The translations under genes were made by a program, and so were the position numbers. Shown piece by piece: positions 1 through 12,080 of a stretch of DNA of 64,000 bases. The stretch's first letter is position 1; each line of letters opens with the position of its first letter. The stretch comes from Tetraselmis striata (Eukaryota; Chlorophyta; Chlorodendrophyceae; Chlorodendrales; Chlorodendraceae). The stretch covers positions 107,849 to 171,848 of the forward strand of contig VCJN01003079.1 in the NCBI GenBank assembly GCA_006384855.1, read 5' to 3'. The notes below the pieces were generated by a model. It did not search any database, was not told the DNA's origin, and saw only the letters and a list, made by a program, of their open reading frames with translations.

Positions 1-186
1 AACCAACAGCAGTCTTAGTGATGATGAAAATTTGCCTTTCCTAATGTACACAATCCTTATTCATACCAGAAGTACTCTTGTTTAAAATACCGATGTTGAC
101 TTCATTGGTTATATGTCTGAACCCCTCAAAACCCTACAGCCCTAATAAACCAAAACAAATCAGTATAAATGACGGCGTACTGGTAC

Positions 187-3100
187 CTGTGCGTCCGTGC
201 GGTTGTCCGTCATGCGCTGGTCCTCGCTGCGCAGCGCGGTGAGCGTTGCCGCAGCCCGCGCGCGGGCGCCCTCCATGCGGTGCGCCGCGGCGTCCAGCCA
301 GGCATTGCTCCCCGTGGCCGCCTCCTGCAGCGCCGCGGCAGCCGCCGCCGCCGCTGCAGCGTGCTCGCTCTGCATCGCCGCCATCGCCGCCTCGCGCTGA
401 GCCTGTGGCGGTCGGAACGGGACGGGCAGACGGACGTGGGAAGGGGAGGTGTTGAGGGCGCGGCGGTAGGTCGTAAGGAGCATACCCTAAGGAGCATGCC
501 CCCCCCCCCTAATGGAGGGGGGGGGGGGGGGATGGTTGGAAAATGAATGCGGTTGGATAAGCGCACAAAAGCCACCCTTAATTCGCCTCGCGCTTGCTGC
601 ATCAACGGGGTGAGGCAGTACTGGCGAGCAGCATAAGGTGGGGGGGGGGGGGGTGTCCATGAGTGCGCCAACATGTGAGTTGGGTCGGTGGACAGACAGG
701 ACAAGGGCCGAATGGGGCCTATACCCTGGCAGGGACAAGGAGGATGGGACGCGGCTGAGCACATATTATTGGAAACAGGGCAGTGAGCTTTAGGCCGTGT
801 GAAATCACAGCTGGGCACCTCATCCCGCCAGGTTGCCGGAGAGAAATGAAGAGGGTATGGGCCGAGGAAGCGGGTTCGGTGTTTTTGTTGGGAGGGGGGG
901 GGGTAACCTGCATCTCTCGCAGGCAGGCGGCCGCCACGGCCTCGTGCGCCTTGAGGTCCGCCTGCGCGCGCTTCACGAGCGCCGCCTCCCGCGCCGCCTC
1001 CGCGGCGTCGCGCCTCCCCTCCTCCCGCAGGCCCGCCTGCTCGTCGCGCAGCTCCGCCAGCGGCAGCTCCAGCTCCACCGGCACCAGCCCCAGCTCCACC
1101 GTGAGCACCTCCGCCTTGTGAAGCAGCGCCTCCACCGCCGAGCCGCCCTCCGCGGGCGACTCCGCCGCGGCCTTGTCGCGCTTGTCCGCCAGGCTGCACC
1201 CGTGCTTGGCCGTCTCCGCGGCCAATCGCGCAATCTCCTGCTCCAGGTCCTGGTGGATTGGGGGGGGGGGAACGGCACGGTCAATCTCTCAGCACCCCTC
1301 CCCCCTCCCTTTCTCCCTACCCCCCCTTCTCGTCAACAGCTACATGAACTCTATCTACAGTAGATGTAAAACATGGGCTTTAGTCCCCATAGAGTGCCTA
1401 TGCTGGGCATGCTCCCCCCCTTCCAGCGGACACCGGCAGCGCAACATCGCGCTGGCGGGCGCTGGTGGCGGCCAAACAGCGGACCCGTCCCGTGCGCACC
1501 GGGGGCTGGTGCTGTCAGCATGGCATGATGGCCGCCCTGGTAAGCACGCCGCACCGCAGGACAGTCGCGGGTGCCCCACCCGAAAGGGCCCAGGATACCC
1601 TTGTTTATCCACTATTCATATCGTTGCGCCCATTTACCACTCATCTTAACGCACACCCCCACACGCGCGCTTCATGGATGCTCACATTACTGCCGCCTGT
1701 GATGCCATCTTATATTGGCATGCCACCAGGGCGGCGATTGCTGTGTTATTAGCGACAGAAAACATCCCCGGCCAGAGGCCCCCTGCCGGTGCCGACACAT
1801 TGGTGTTATTCTGGCAGAGCGCATTCAAGCCCGTTCACGCAGGCGGGCGCAGCGCCCGGGCTGCCCGCCACAAACACATCCATCCACCCCCCACCCGCGG
1901 CCGCACCTGCATCTTTTCCCGCCGACCCTCGGCCGCCTTGGCGCGCGAGGCCTCGTTCAGCGCCGCGCCCTCCTGCAGCTTGGCCAGCTCCGCGCGCTTC
2001 ACGGCCGCCGCCTCCTCGTACCGCGCGCGCTCCTGCCGGCCCACCTCCGCCAGCTGCGTGTCCGCCTCCAGCAGCTCCGCCTGCAGGGCCGCCGACTCTT
2101 GCTGCATCGCCGCCTCCTGGGCCGCCATCAGCTGCAAACACGAGAGGGGTCGCGGGGAGCGGGAGGGGGGGGGGGATTCAGCCGCATGCAAGCAATGGAC
2201 AGCGTGTGATTATCCTCTATGTAACACCAAGCAGCTTCGAGCGGAAAAATCAACTGTTGCAATTGCCGCGACACGTCGTCTGCAGAACAGCGTGCTCTGG
2301 GAGGCACCGCCGCCATTCACCGAGCTGGCTGGTGAATTGCGTCAGAGGGGGTGCGCTCGTCCAGCAGGTTGGCCGCCGGTCACGGGATCCTGTCACAAAT
2401 TCACGAGTGTCTGGCGAGCAGGGCGGGTGTGGGGCAGTGACGCGATGAGGTGGTGGGTGTCTGTGTTTGCTGTGTGTTGGGGGAGGAGGGGGGCAGCATG
2501 CACCTGCTGCCTGCGAGTGCGCTCGCCCTCGACCTCCTGGGCCTGCAGCTCCAGCGTCCTCTCGATACTGGTCGCGACGCGGCGGACCTTCTCGAGCTGC
2601 TGCATCTGTTGGCGCCGCAGACACACACCGCGGCGTCAGTGCGTTCCGCAGGCAGAAGGCAGGGGGGGGGGGGGGGGGGCAGGAGGTCTAGTGGCGGGGG
2701 TAAGGGGGGGGGGGGGGGGGGGCAGGAGGTCTAGTGGCGGGGGTAAGGGGGGAGGGGGGGGGGGCGGAGGCCCCACCTGGCGCAGCGCCTCGCCCTGCTC
2801 GCCCTGCCGCCGCGCCTCCAGCGCCGCATGCCGCTCCTCGAGGCTGCTCCGCTCCAGCGCAAGCGCCTTGCGCAGCTTCTCGCGGTTGGGGCCCAGCTCC
2901 GCCTGGAGCTCCTCCCGCCGCGCCGCCACGGCTTTCTTGTTCTCCTCGGCCAGCGCCTCCCGTGCGGCAGACGCCGCCGTCACGTTGGCCTCCAGCTTGT
3001 GCACCTCCTTCTCCATCACCGGGATTCTGGCCTGTTGACACAGTCATGCCGATGACGCCAATTTCCGCAAGTATAAGCCCAAGTTGAAGGCATTACAGTC

Positions 3101-6100
3101 AAGGCAACCGGGCTGCGTGGAAAGCCACTGCCCGAAGACCGCTGTGATGGGCGACAGCAACGAAAGCGACAAAGGCTGCAAGCATCCCGGGGGGGGGGGG
3201 GGGGGGGGGCGCGCCTTCATTGCCTCCAGCCCTGCGGCCCCGTTGGACTGCTCGCGCATGCGCTCCGCCTTCTCCTTGTCAAGCTCCGCCTGCGCTGCCT
3301 GCAGCACCTCGCGCATAGCGGCGGCTTCCGTCTCCACCTTCTTGCGGTCCGCGGCGCATTGCGCCTCCACCTGCGCCCCATCCAACACGCCAACGAATCA
3401 TCCGCCCGATTCCCGCCTCGGCCTTGTCCGCCTGGGAGCTGAGCCAAAAAGACGCGGCCACGTTGGCGCAGGGGCGCTTACCGCGGCAGCGCGCTTCTGG
3501 ACTGCGGTCACGTCCGCCTCAAAGCCAGCCGACGCGGCCGCGAGCGCCTCCACCATCTCTGCCTCCAGCGCCGCACGGTGCACCGTCAGCCGGCGCTCCG
3601 CCTCGTCAAGCTCCGCCTGCTTGATGCCCAGGCGCTCCGCCGCCGCGGCGTCCCGGTCGGAACGCTGCGCCTCCCGCAGCGCCACCTCGCCCTGTGGCAT
3701 CCAGAGGCGGGGGGGGGGGGGGGGGGGGGGGGGAGGTACTTCAGGCTGAGAAACACAGGATCCCGGCAGCTTTGTGTTCCCGCGACTGTCGTCAGAAAAA
3801 ATGCAGCTGGGCACCAGGCATCACACTCCACGTGCGCTGCCATAATTATATCGACTGCTGTGCAGTGGGAGGGACAGCCGGGAGGAGCACCTTGACGCCC
3901 TCCAGCGCCGTCTCCCACTTTTCCCGCTGCGGGCGCAGCTGCTCCCGCAGCGCCGCCACCTCCCGGGTGCGCTGCTCCTCGTGCGCCTCCAGCATGCTGG
4001 CCAGCTTGGCGCGCACCGCTGCCAGCTCCGCCTCGTCGTCCTTGTCCGCACCACGCAGCTTGGCCTTCTCGGCGTTGGTCGCCTCGCGCTTGGCCTACCG
4101 GGCAGCCATGCCCAGTCAATGTCAGAGCAACGCATTTGACGCTGTTCTGCAGGAGCACAAACCCATATCAGGTCGCCTGATTGGTTGTGGGAGGCCCTCT
4201 CACGTCAACTTTCTTCGCCATCTTGTCCCTCTCCTCCGCCATTGCCGCCAGCCGGGCCTCTCCCTCTGACGCCGCCTCGTCGGCGCGCGCATTGAGCTCG
4301 TCGCGGGTCGCGGAGCGCTGCTCCTTGCTCCTGTGCAGGTCGCTGCCGAGCCTCTTCACGTGCTCCCGGGCACTGACGGCGGCGGCCTCGTGCTCAGCCT
4401 TCATCTCCGCCAGGGAGTGCTCCGTGTCTGCCTTGAGCCGCTCCAGGTGCTTGCGGTCCGCAGCCGCCTCGCTGTCCAGCTCCGTTATCTGCAGGCCCAA
4501 GGGTGGGGATCGCTGCCGTCAGCCGCCGCGCTGCTCTGCCTGCATGCCACCCTACACGATCAAACACCGCAACCCAATCCCGCTGTACCCTCAACCGCCA
4601 TTTATTCGCTGCACTACCGCGGCACAGCCAAATTCAGCGGGCAGAAGGACCAAGACCAACACGGAACTGGGCTATTGATCGGTACTGCATGTACATAGAA
4701 GACTACCCGGCTATCCCGCGCCGCCATGCATGTGAGACCTTGTGTCCGCCCTGAATGAGCCCACCGCCTTTGCCATATCACAGAGTTCCGGAGGCGCCGC
4801 ACCGTGCGCGCCAGGGCCACCTCCTCCTCCGCCAGCGCCCGCTTGGCGTCTGCCTGCGCGGCCAGCACGCCGTCCAGCTTGGCCTGCGCAGCCGACGCAT
4901 CGGCGCTCGCTGCTTCGAGCTCACTCCCGCGGCGGGCCATCAGCTGCTCCGCCTTCTGCACGCCGTACATCGCGTCGACCTGGCGCTCCTCAATCTCCTT
5001 CAGCCCCTGGAGCCAGTCGCCCTGGGTCTGCTCCATGTTGGCCATCAGCTCCACCTTCTTGCTGTCCATAAACACCCGGCGTTCCGACACCTGCGCCAGC
5101 CGGTGCCAGCCACAACGCAAACGTCCATCAGCCCGCAATGGCATCGCGAGGCCACAGTCAACACTGCAAGCATGCGCGCGCATAACCGGGTGGCTCAGAA
5201 TCAGTCGCAAGGCGAAAGAGCTTTTTGCGCGCCCACGGCATTGGCAATATGGGTGCGCACCATCTGATCAATCCTGGAGTCGCTCTCCTTGCGGAGTCGC
5301 TTCTGCTCATCGCTCATGTGGTCCTCCACCTTCTTCATGGCGCTGTCGATGCGGATGCGCTCCAGCTTGGCGGCGTCTTCGTTGGCGCGGCGCTGATGGT
5401 CGATCCGGGCCTTCTCGTTCTGCAAGGAAACAGAGGTCACTCAGTGCCAATGAGACCAGAGGAGGGGGCAGGGCACTCCGCATCGCTGCGATGGCTTGCT
5501 CTCTGTCTCTGGCCAGGCCCGGCACCGAAAAGATGTTGGTGGCGCGCTTCTTGGCAAGCGCCGTCCGCTCGAGGTCAGCCTGCTCCGCGACAGAATGGCG
5601 CCGGGCAAGGTCATCCGCCTCTGTTTTGCGGTGCAGTGCGCTGGTACGAGAAGCATCCGCCAGGTGCTTCTGCTGCGCCGCGCTTGCGGCTGCACGGCGC
5701 TCGATGGCGTCGATTGCAATGCCGACACCCTCCACGCTCCGCTTGGCGTTGAGGTGCCACTGGCGCTGCTCCACCTCCACCTGCATTGTATGAATCGGCA
5801 CTGGCCGGACTCAGCCAGGAGGGTAGCGAAGGTGCATCTACATACAGGAGACAAGATGTTGACCCCGAATTGGATGCTCTACTAGGGAATCGCGTTCCCG
5901 CTTCTAATGAGCAGAGAATAACTGCAGCAGGCTCCTGCACGTACTTCAGCGCGCTTGCATAGGTGGCAACGAATGGGCGTGTATCACTCACAAGACGCTA
6001 TAGATGGAGATACTCTCGAGTAGCAGGCAACGCATTTGATCTTTGATTTGAGCAGGAGGATGCTGCAGACGCAAACAGTGAAGGGGGGGTGTTCCCCACG

Positions 6101-8370
6101 GGAGTGTTACCTTGATGGTAGCCGCATGGCCTACCACCACTGAGCCTGGCGGGTGCTCTGAGGGCTGGTTGAGCAGCTCCAACAAGTCCTGGCTGTGGTT
6201 GCGGTACTCGCTCTGAATGGTCGACCTGCCGGGGGGAGGGGGGGGGGGGGGGGTGACCAAAACGTCAAACTTCTGAGCAATCAACCGCCTCCCGAAGCAG
6301 GAGCAGAGCGCTCTCCTGCAGCTAGCAGGCAAAAGAGCGCCAGCTGCGACAGTGCTTCATCTGGTGGCTGGGTGAGAGGTGAGGAGGCTCTCACTTGGGC
6401 GTCTGCTTCAGCCACTCGCCGTCGTCAAACATGCCGATGTCGCTGGCGTTGCTGCCGAGGTCGCCCGGGGGCGCAGTGCCGGGCACGGAGTCGCCCGACA
6501 GCGCGCTCATGGGGCGCATGCCAGGTGGTGGCCGCGTCTCGCCCAGGCCGAAGCCCGGGTTGGTGTCCTGCAACGTGTTGGCCCCAAAGGTCTGCAGCGT
6601 CATGCACTCCACCGCTCAGTGCCATTGCGCCAAGCCAGAGGCATGCGCGCACCCACGTGTTTTTTATGGGTAACCATCAGCCTGGGATGCCGCAGTTATG
6701 AGACATCCATAGGGATCCAACCGTGAAGGCTGCCACAGGGAGAAAGCCGCAAATACCCAATTCCAGATTTGCGCAGCGAGGAAGAAAGGTCTCAAATGCT
6801 CTTGGAGCCAAAGGAGGCTAAAGGTCAGGGATGAACCCCCGTTGGGTGACTGTGTACTTGCACTATTTTCAATGGAAGAGGCTGCACTCGTTCACTCGAT
6901 CTATAATGCGAGGCTCTTTACGCTCATGACTCTACTGAAGGCGACTATTGATGCATACGTATATCCGGGGTACATGTATCTGTCATATATCATATATGTG
7001 TGCACCTTGTCATTGGGCCAAGTCCCTATTATATTCAGAGAGGAGGGGGGGGGGGGGGGGGGGGGGGCAATTCTCACCTGGGGCGCCAGGTGGGAGCGCT
7101 TCCCCTGCTCCGTCCCGGGTCTCGACTGGTTGAGCAGATCTTCGTACTCATCGGCAGTGCCGTCAAAGTCCGTCTCCCCCTACGGAGCGGCAATGGACAG
7201 CACCGTGTGCGTCAGACAGGTGGCCGTGCTGCCTCCTCACTCTGCCATAGGCGGCTCATGCGCGCCGCTAATGGGGGGCACCGGCTGTGGGTGCTATCGC
7301 TGGGAGTGCCAGCCGGGACGCCAAGGGACAACAAGGAAGAGCGAGGGAAAGAGGCACAGCTGCCACTGCATGTCAGACGTATGCCGAGCCCCCCCGTCCT
7401 CCCCCCCCCGAAACACACAGGCATGCGCCCCCAATGTCCCCGCAATCTGTGCCTCTCCTAGAAAGATGGGTGCCCTCATCCGACTTCCACGCCAGAGACC
7501 ACCAGTCGCCCTACCCACAGCGCCCCTCAAGTGCAATACCCCTTTTGCAGGTCAGCAAAGCAGAATGAGGGCTGCTTGCTAACCACCCCCCCCCCCCTCC
7601 CCTCTCACGATCAGGCCCGGGATGTGATCCCACACCACCAGCCCCCCACCATCACCAACACCACCACCACCACCCACAACGCCGTGCCCGCTCACTGCGC
7701 TTACCTTTTCCCGCAGCATTCGCGCTGCGGCCACGCCCGCCGCGCCGCTGCCGCCAGAGGAGGGGCGCCGCTGCCCGTTGCGCTGCCACGTGCTCCCAGG
7801 GGGCTCCGCCACCGCACGCTGCACGTACTCCTCCTCGCGCAGGCCGCTCTCCAAAACGGGGACGCCAGTGGGGGTGCCGCTGGCGCGCGCAAGGTAGCCC
7901 TTGTCGCGGCGGGGATCGCGCCCGACGGTGCCCACAGGCACGGATCCCGGGCGGGCGGCGCCGCCGCGGCCGTTTGCAGGAACGATGGCGGAGGAGGCGC
8001 GGGTGCCCTGGTGCGAGGCGGGGCGGTCGTGCGGGTAGGGGTTGGCCACACGGCCCGGCCCGGGCGCCACTTGCCGTGCCGGGGGCTGCACCAGGGGTGC
8101 ACTGGGCGGCCGCCCCGCCGCTGCTCCTGGGCCGGCAGGCCTTGCTTTCTCATACTTCTGCGGGGTGCTGGCGCTGCTAGCCGGCGGCACGGCGGCGGCG
8201 CCCCGGTTGGCCTTGGCCACCTCTATCTCGGAGGGGGCCGCTGCCTGGCCAGTCTCAGCCAGCCTGTACAGATCCGGCTGCCGCTGGGGCACCGGCAGTG
8301 GCATGCCCTGCGCGCCCTGCTGCTCCCCGCCCGCCGAATCCGCACTCGGTTTGGTGTTCCCGTTCCCCAT
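187..8370 (-). CDS. Long coiled-coil protein, N-myristoylation-type start, about 16 exons
   Basis: I chained exons from the ATG at 8370: 8370-7705, 7179-7078, 6591-6395, 6225-6111, 5780-5526, 5419-5261, 5090-4803, 4488-4204, ~4093-3891, 3691-3482, 3370-3215, ~3010-2777, 2605-2504, 2131-1907, 1249-908 and 402-187, about 1250 residues. The protein starts MGNGNTK, which fits the N-myristoyltransferase consensus (Gly2, Thr6, Lys7). About 220 residues of Pro/Ala/Gly-rich disordered sequence follow, then a short acidic region (DGTADEYEDLL) and a segment with DDGEWLKQTPK. From about residue 380 to the end it is nearly continuous Ala/Glu/Lys/Arg heptad-like coiled coil. Nearly all introns are phase 0. 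The donor after 3215 reads GC rather than GT, and the acceptor near 3010 is uncertain. The last visible exon ends in a good donor (CAG|GTACC at 187), so the gene may continue beyond the left edge. Otherwise it would end eight codons later. I do not recognise the family. A membrane-tethered structural or ciliary/cytoskeletal role is only a guess. Confidence 0.75.
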
Positions 8371-9860
8371 CACGCGTCTGCACGCAGCTCAGCGCCAACT
8401 AGTGCTCCCGCACAGCCCCGCCAACACGCGCCACGCTCCGTCCCTCCGCGAGTCGCTGCAAGCCTGCCTCCCTGCACCAGCGTACCGCTGGGCGCTATAG
8501 TGCGGGCTGTTCCACCTGCTAAGCAAAGCAGAGAAAGACGGTGAGCCCCGGGGTGACTGACACCCGCCACCCCGATAGCTCCATTGCTAGCACTCCTAAA
8601 CCTCCACGCCCGAGACCACTGCCTGGAGCTCGCCCTTGCTGGTCGACCCAGACAGGCAATCTCTTTCCTGTCACAGCATGATCGGGTGCGCCTATTTTCG
8701 CAGGACTGCAAGCTGGGCACGAGATGGGCTGCGAGGTGGTGATGGTTTGGAGGGGGCGGGACTATGCCGGGCCTGCCGAGGGACAATGCCGCCTGAGAGA
8801 TAGCACCACCCGGGAATGGCAGCGAGATGCGCTATGCCTACAGGATGGGCGGACATTCAGCAGCTCGGCGCTGGCGCTTTTGTGCGGCAGACCGAGTCGG
8901 CTTATGTCGCGCGGTATCGGAACGCGCCGCCCTGAGCGGCTGAATGCGCTGCCCCTCCCTTGCCCTAAACGGGGCTACCTTGCCTGCCCGCTGCCGGTCA
9001 CCCGGCTCCGCAATGCCGGTGTCCAGCGGATCACGCGGGAGCCGTGACCGGCACCGCAGCCAGGCCGGCAGGGCAAGTGCGAGCAGAGCGCTCGAAGGGA
9101 GAGCGCCCAGAAGGGTTTCCTCAACGATTCAACCGCCGGTGGCCTCAGCTTGCCGCACCTACGACGTCGCCTCCTTACCACCCACAGCACTGAGGGGCTG
9201 CGAGGATGCCGTGCAGCTGAAGATCCACGGCGGCTGGAGCGGCTGCTCCAAGCGGACCCGAGTGGCTCTGTGCAGACGGGTGGCGCAGAATACTATGTCG
9301 AATACCGCGTCATCGCGGATGTCTCGCGGCATGTGCGCGTGGGGTGGCGGTCCGCGGCCCGACGGGCGGTTGGAACAAGCAGCGCCCGGCACGCGGGTGA
9401 TACAGCGACGTATCTCCGGACATGTGGCGACTACCCATGTAGATATACCCGCAGGCGTAGTACATATACGAATACTCGTATATATGATGATGCATGCATG
9501 CATGCACAGAAGAAACAAGGCGCACGAAGCGCGCGCGAAAAACTTCGTGCCGCCGCGCCCACAGGTCGCGTACCATATATGGTCAGATGTACACATCTAG
9601 AGGTTTGCAGTACTTACGCGTTGTAATACTACGCGTACACCAGCGGCGGTGACGCGTAGGGAGGGACCAGGGGCGTCGCGGCCCGACTCCTACACCTGCT
9701 AGGGCCACCCCAGAGCGTCGGCACTCTGCTTTGCGCTCGCCTTCCGGCTTTGTGCAGCAGTCTCGACTCTCTTAGGCGAGCAAGGTGTCAACTTACCGAC
9801 ACCAATGCTCGCTCGATCTAGATCGTCTCGCAACGTGTCGCCAACCCCACCGACTATTGT
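8371..9860. other. Intergenic, upstream of the coiled-coil gene
   Basis: GC-rich upstream region of the minus-strand coiled-coil gene. No reading frame in it has convincing codon use or splice structure. A short palindromic stretch around 9000-9060 repeats parts of a CCGGTCACC/GGTGACCGG-like sequence. I see nothing else to support. Confidence 0.4.
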
Positions 9861-9867
9861 CGACACC

Positions 9868-10837
9868 ATGCCCCCCAAAGCGGAGAATCAGCAAGAACAT
9901 CCGAACCGTGACGCGCCGCAGAGGGCGGCCGGCCACGCCGCCGGCGGAGTTTCTACGGCAGCCCAAGTGGAGGAGCGCCTTCATGAGTTCGCCCAAGCTA
10001 CAAAGCACAGGCCGGCCGGTAAGCTCGAGGTCGCTAACGCGGCCTTACTTACTAGCCCGACTCGCCCCTATCCTTACAGATAAGACTACCGGTTCCGCAC
10101 ATCCCGTCAGACAATCCCGCGCCACATTCGTCTGGTGGCGAGGGTAGTAGAGAGAAGGCCGCCGGACTACGGAGCTGCAACAAGACGCACCCAACACCGA
10201 GCTCGAGTTCGTCGACTTCGGCTACTACGGACGTATCATCACCCCGGCCCGGTCTCGAACGCCCCCCGAGCGACGTGACCGAGCCTCGTCTGTGGACCTT
10301 CACCGACGACACAGCTCGCTCCCCAAGCGAGAAAAGTTCAAAGCGGCGTGCGACGAGTACCTACACATCGGGTGCTATGCCTTCTTCAATAGCTGCGCCA
10401 ACGAGGCGTTACGCAGAGCTGTGGCGACACTTTCGGCCGACGCTCCTACGGCGAAAGAACACACCCAAGCCCTCGCCACCCTCCGAGCATGCATTCGAAT
10501 CTACGACGCGACGGAGGAGGGCGCCCCTACCCTGCTGGGCTACCTCCGCCTCGCTAAGGGCGGCGGGCCGAGCTCGGATTCGGACCGAGTTTTCGCGGAG
10601 CTCGCCCATGAGCAATTCCGCAAGCCCCGCCAATCCACCGTCTCGTCAAGCACCCTCGGCGAGCTACACCGCGCTTTCCTCGACTGCACCCTCGAGGTTT
10701 CCCTCAACGCTGCCAGCAAGGCCGCGGCCGGCGCGGCGCGTTCGCCAAGATCACGCCGGACAAGCTCGACAAGGCTGCCGCCAGCGGTGGCGGGTTTGGG
10801 GGGGGCGGTGGGTCACCACCCGGACATCTGGTTGTAG
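9868..10837 (+). pseudogene. Retroelement gag/ORF1-like remnant
   Basis: The frame from the ATG at 9868 (MPPKAENQQEH...) runs about 70 codons. A second frame from 10292 to 10837 continues in a different phase and encodes a helical, Ala/Arg-rich 181-residue stretch (KFKAACDEYLHIGCYAF, then ALRRAVATLSADAP). C/G-ending codons suggest real former coding sequence, but the frames do not join. No zinc knuckle is visible. The position about 1 kb from a reverse-transcriptase fragment on the opposite strand suggests the ORF1 or gag of a decayed retrotransposon. Homology was not tested. Confidence 0.3.
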
Positions 10838-11639
10838 GATTTGGGCTCCGATTTTGGGGCTAGGGGTGCGGATTAGGTTCGTCACAGTACGGCCGCGCGA
10901 CTCTTCGTCCATCGCTTGATGTTGGCCCCCCAGGTCGCCGATTGACCTGTAGGGCCACGTGGGCGGCATCGTCCGTGCCGGCGGGGAGGCCGGTTAGGAG
11001 CAAGTGGGATGGGCGTTGCAGTACGCGTATATATGTGGCGGCGGGTTGCTAGTGGGAGTTGGGTGCCCGCGAAATGTTTTGCAGTTGCGACAGTGCGGAT
11101 CGCAGGATGCTGTACTCTGGCGCCCCGCAGCGCGGCCAAAAAAGTGCCGGCCCCGGCGTCATGTTGCTCCTCAGATCTGTCGGTGTCCGTGGTGGATGTA
11201 GTGGTGTCCTCTTGGAGGGCATGCTCTTCACACCACTGTGGACGCAAACCGGCATTTGGCTTGGTGGTGATGACTCGTCCGGTCGTCGGGCGGTCCACCG
11301 ATTCGCAAGAGGATCACCCTACCAGTACCAGCAGGCACGCCGGCTCGCTCGGATTTCGTACATACGCGGTACTTCGCCATATGTTAAGGGCCGGTTGGAA
11401 AGTGGGAAGTTACAGCAAAGCAGGATATCTGGCTTTGGGTTCGTACCCCGGTGCTGTTATATGCTGCGAGATATATGAGTATATCATAATTATAGTTGGG
11501 TGGTATTGACATGTTGCAGTGCGGTGTGGCCTATTACTACAGGTGTCTAAACATGCCATCATCAAATGGGGGGGGGGGGGGGGGGAGAAGCGCAACGGGT
11601 TTTAAAACCCCTAAGAGCTACCGGTCCGCCCCATGGGAA

Positions 11640-12080
11640 GGCACGCGAGGCGCCACAGCCCGCCGCGGTAGTTTGCGGTGAATAAGTCGCGATCCTGCTC
11701 CTCATCCCGGATTCCGAGGGCGTAACAATAGCCGTAGGTCGAGCGACACAAACCAAACGCCCTTCCGCGCTAGGTAGCGCAGGTACCTGAGTGTCTCGAA
11801 GGACATCTTGAGTTGCTTGCAGTAGCGGTTGATCTCGCATAGGTCGATGATCAATCGCCACTTGTTGGTGCCCGGCTTGGGGACTATGAACATACGGGAC
11901 ACCCGCCGGGCGCAGTGTCCGCGTTCCCACGCTCCGATCACCTCGAAACACGGTAGCTCCGTAGCCATAAACTCGAGTTGCTAGGGGGTAGCGTCCATCA
12001 TGGACACTCCGTGATTGGCGGGGGGAGGGCGCCGCCCGCCCTTGAATATTACCGGCACCCCCGGGCGGATTCAATCCAAA
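11640..12080 (-). pseudogene. Decayed reverse-transcriptase fragment (DIRS/Ty3-like)
   Basis: Minus-strand translation gives a reverse-transcriptase palm N-terminal part: FIVPKPGTNKWRLIIDL, then FETLRYLRYLARKG and WFVSLDL. After a one-base frame change this continues as GYCYALGI...DLFTANYRGGLWRLACLPMG. The order VPKPG / WRLIIDL / SLDL-DG / YALGI / LPMG is that of the fingers and palm of DIRS- and Ty3-type reverse transcriptases found in algae and protists. The upstream part (VPVIFKGGRRPPPANHGVSM) belongs to the same element but carries an in-frame stop. The fragment ends near 11640, and just beyond it lies the poly-G tract at 11568-11586. No catalytic YxDD region, integrase or tyrosine recombinase was seen, so this is a broken piece. 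Confidence 0.65.

Noticed and set aside
210-3047. Several long open frames on both strands (for example 210-1199 minus and 1674-3038 plus, up to 454 codons)
   Set aside because: They are shadow frames of the GC-rich coiled-coil exons or read through poly-G/C runs. The exon frame has the coiled-coil protein, phase-consistent splice sites and correct codon bias.
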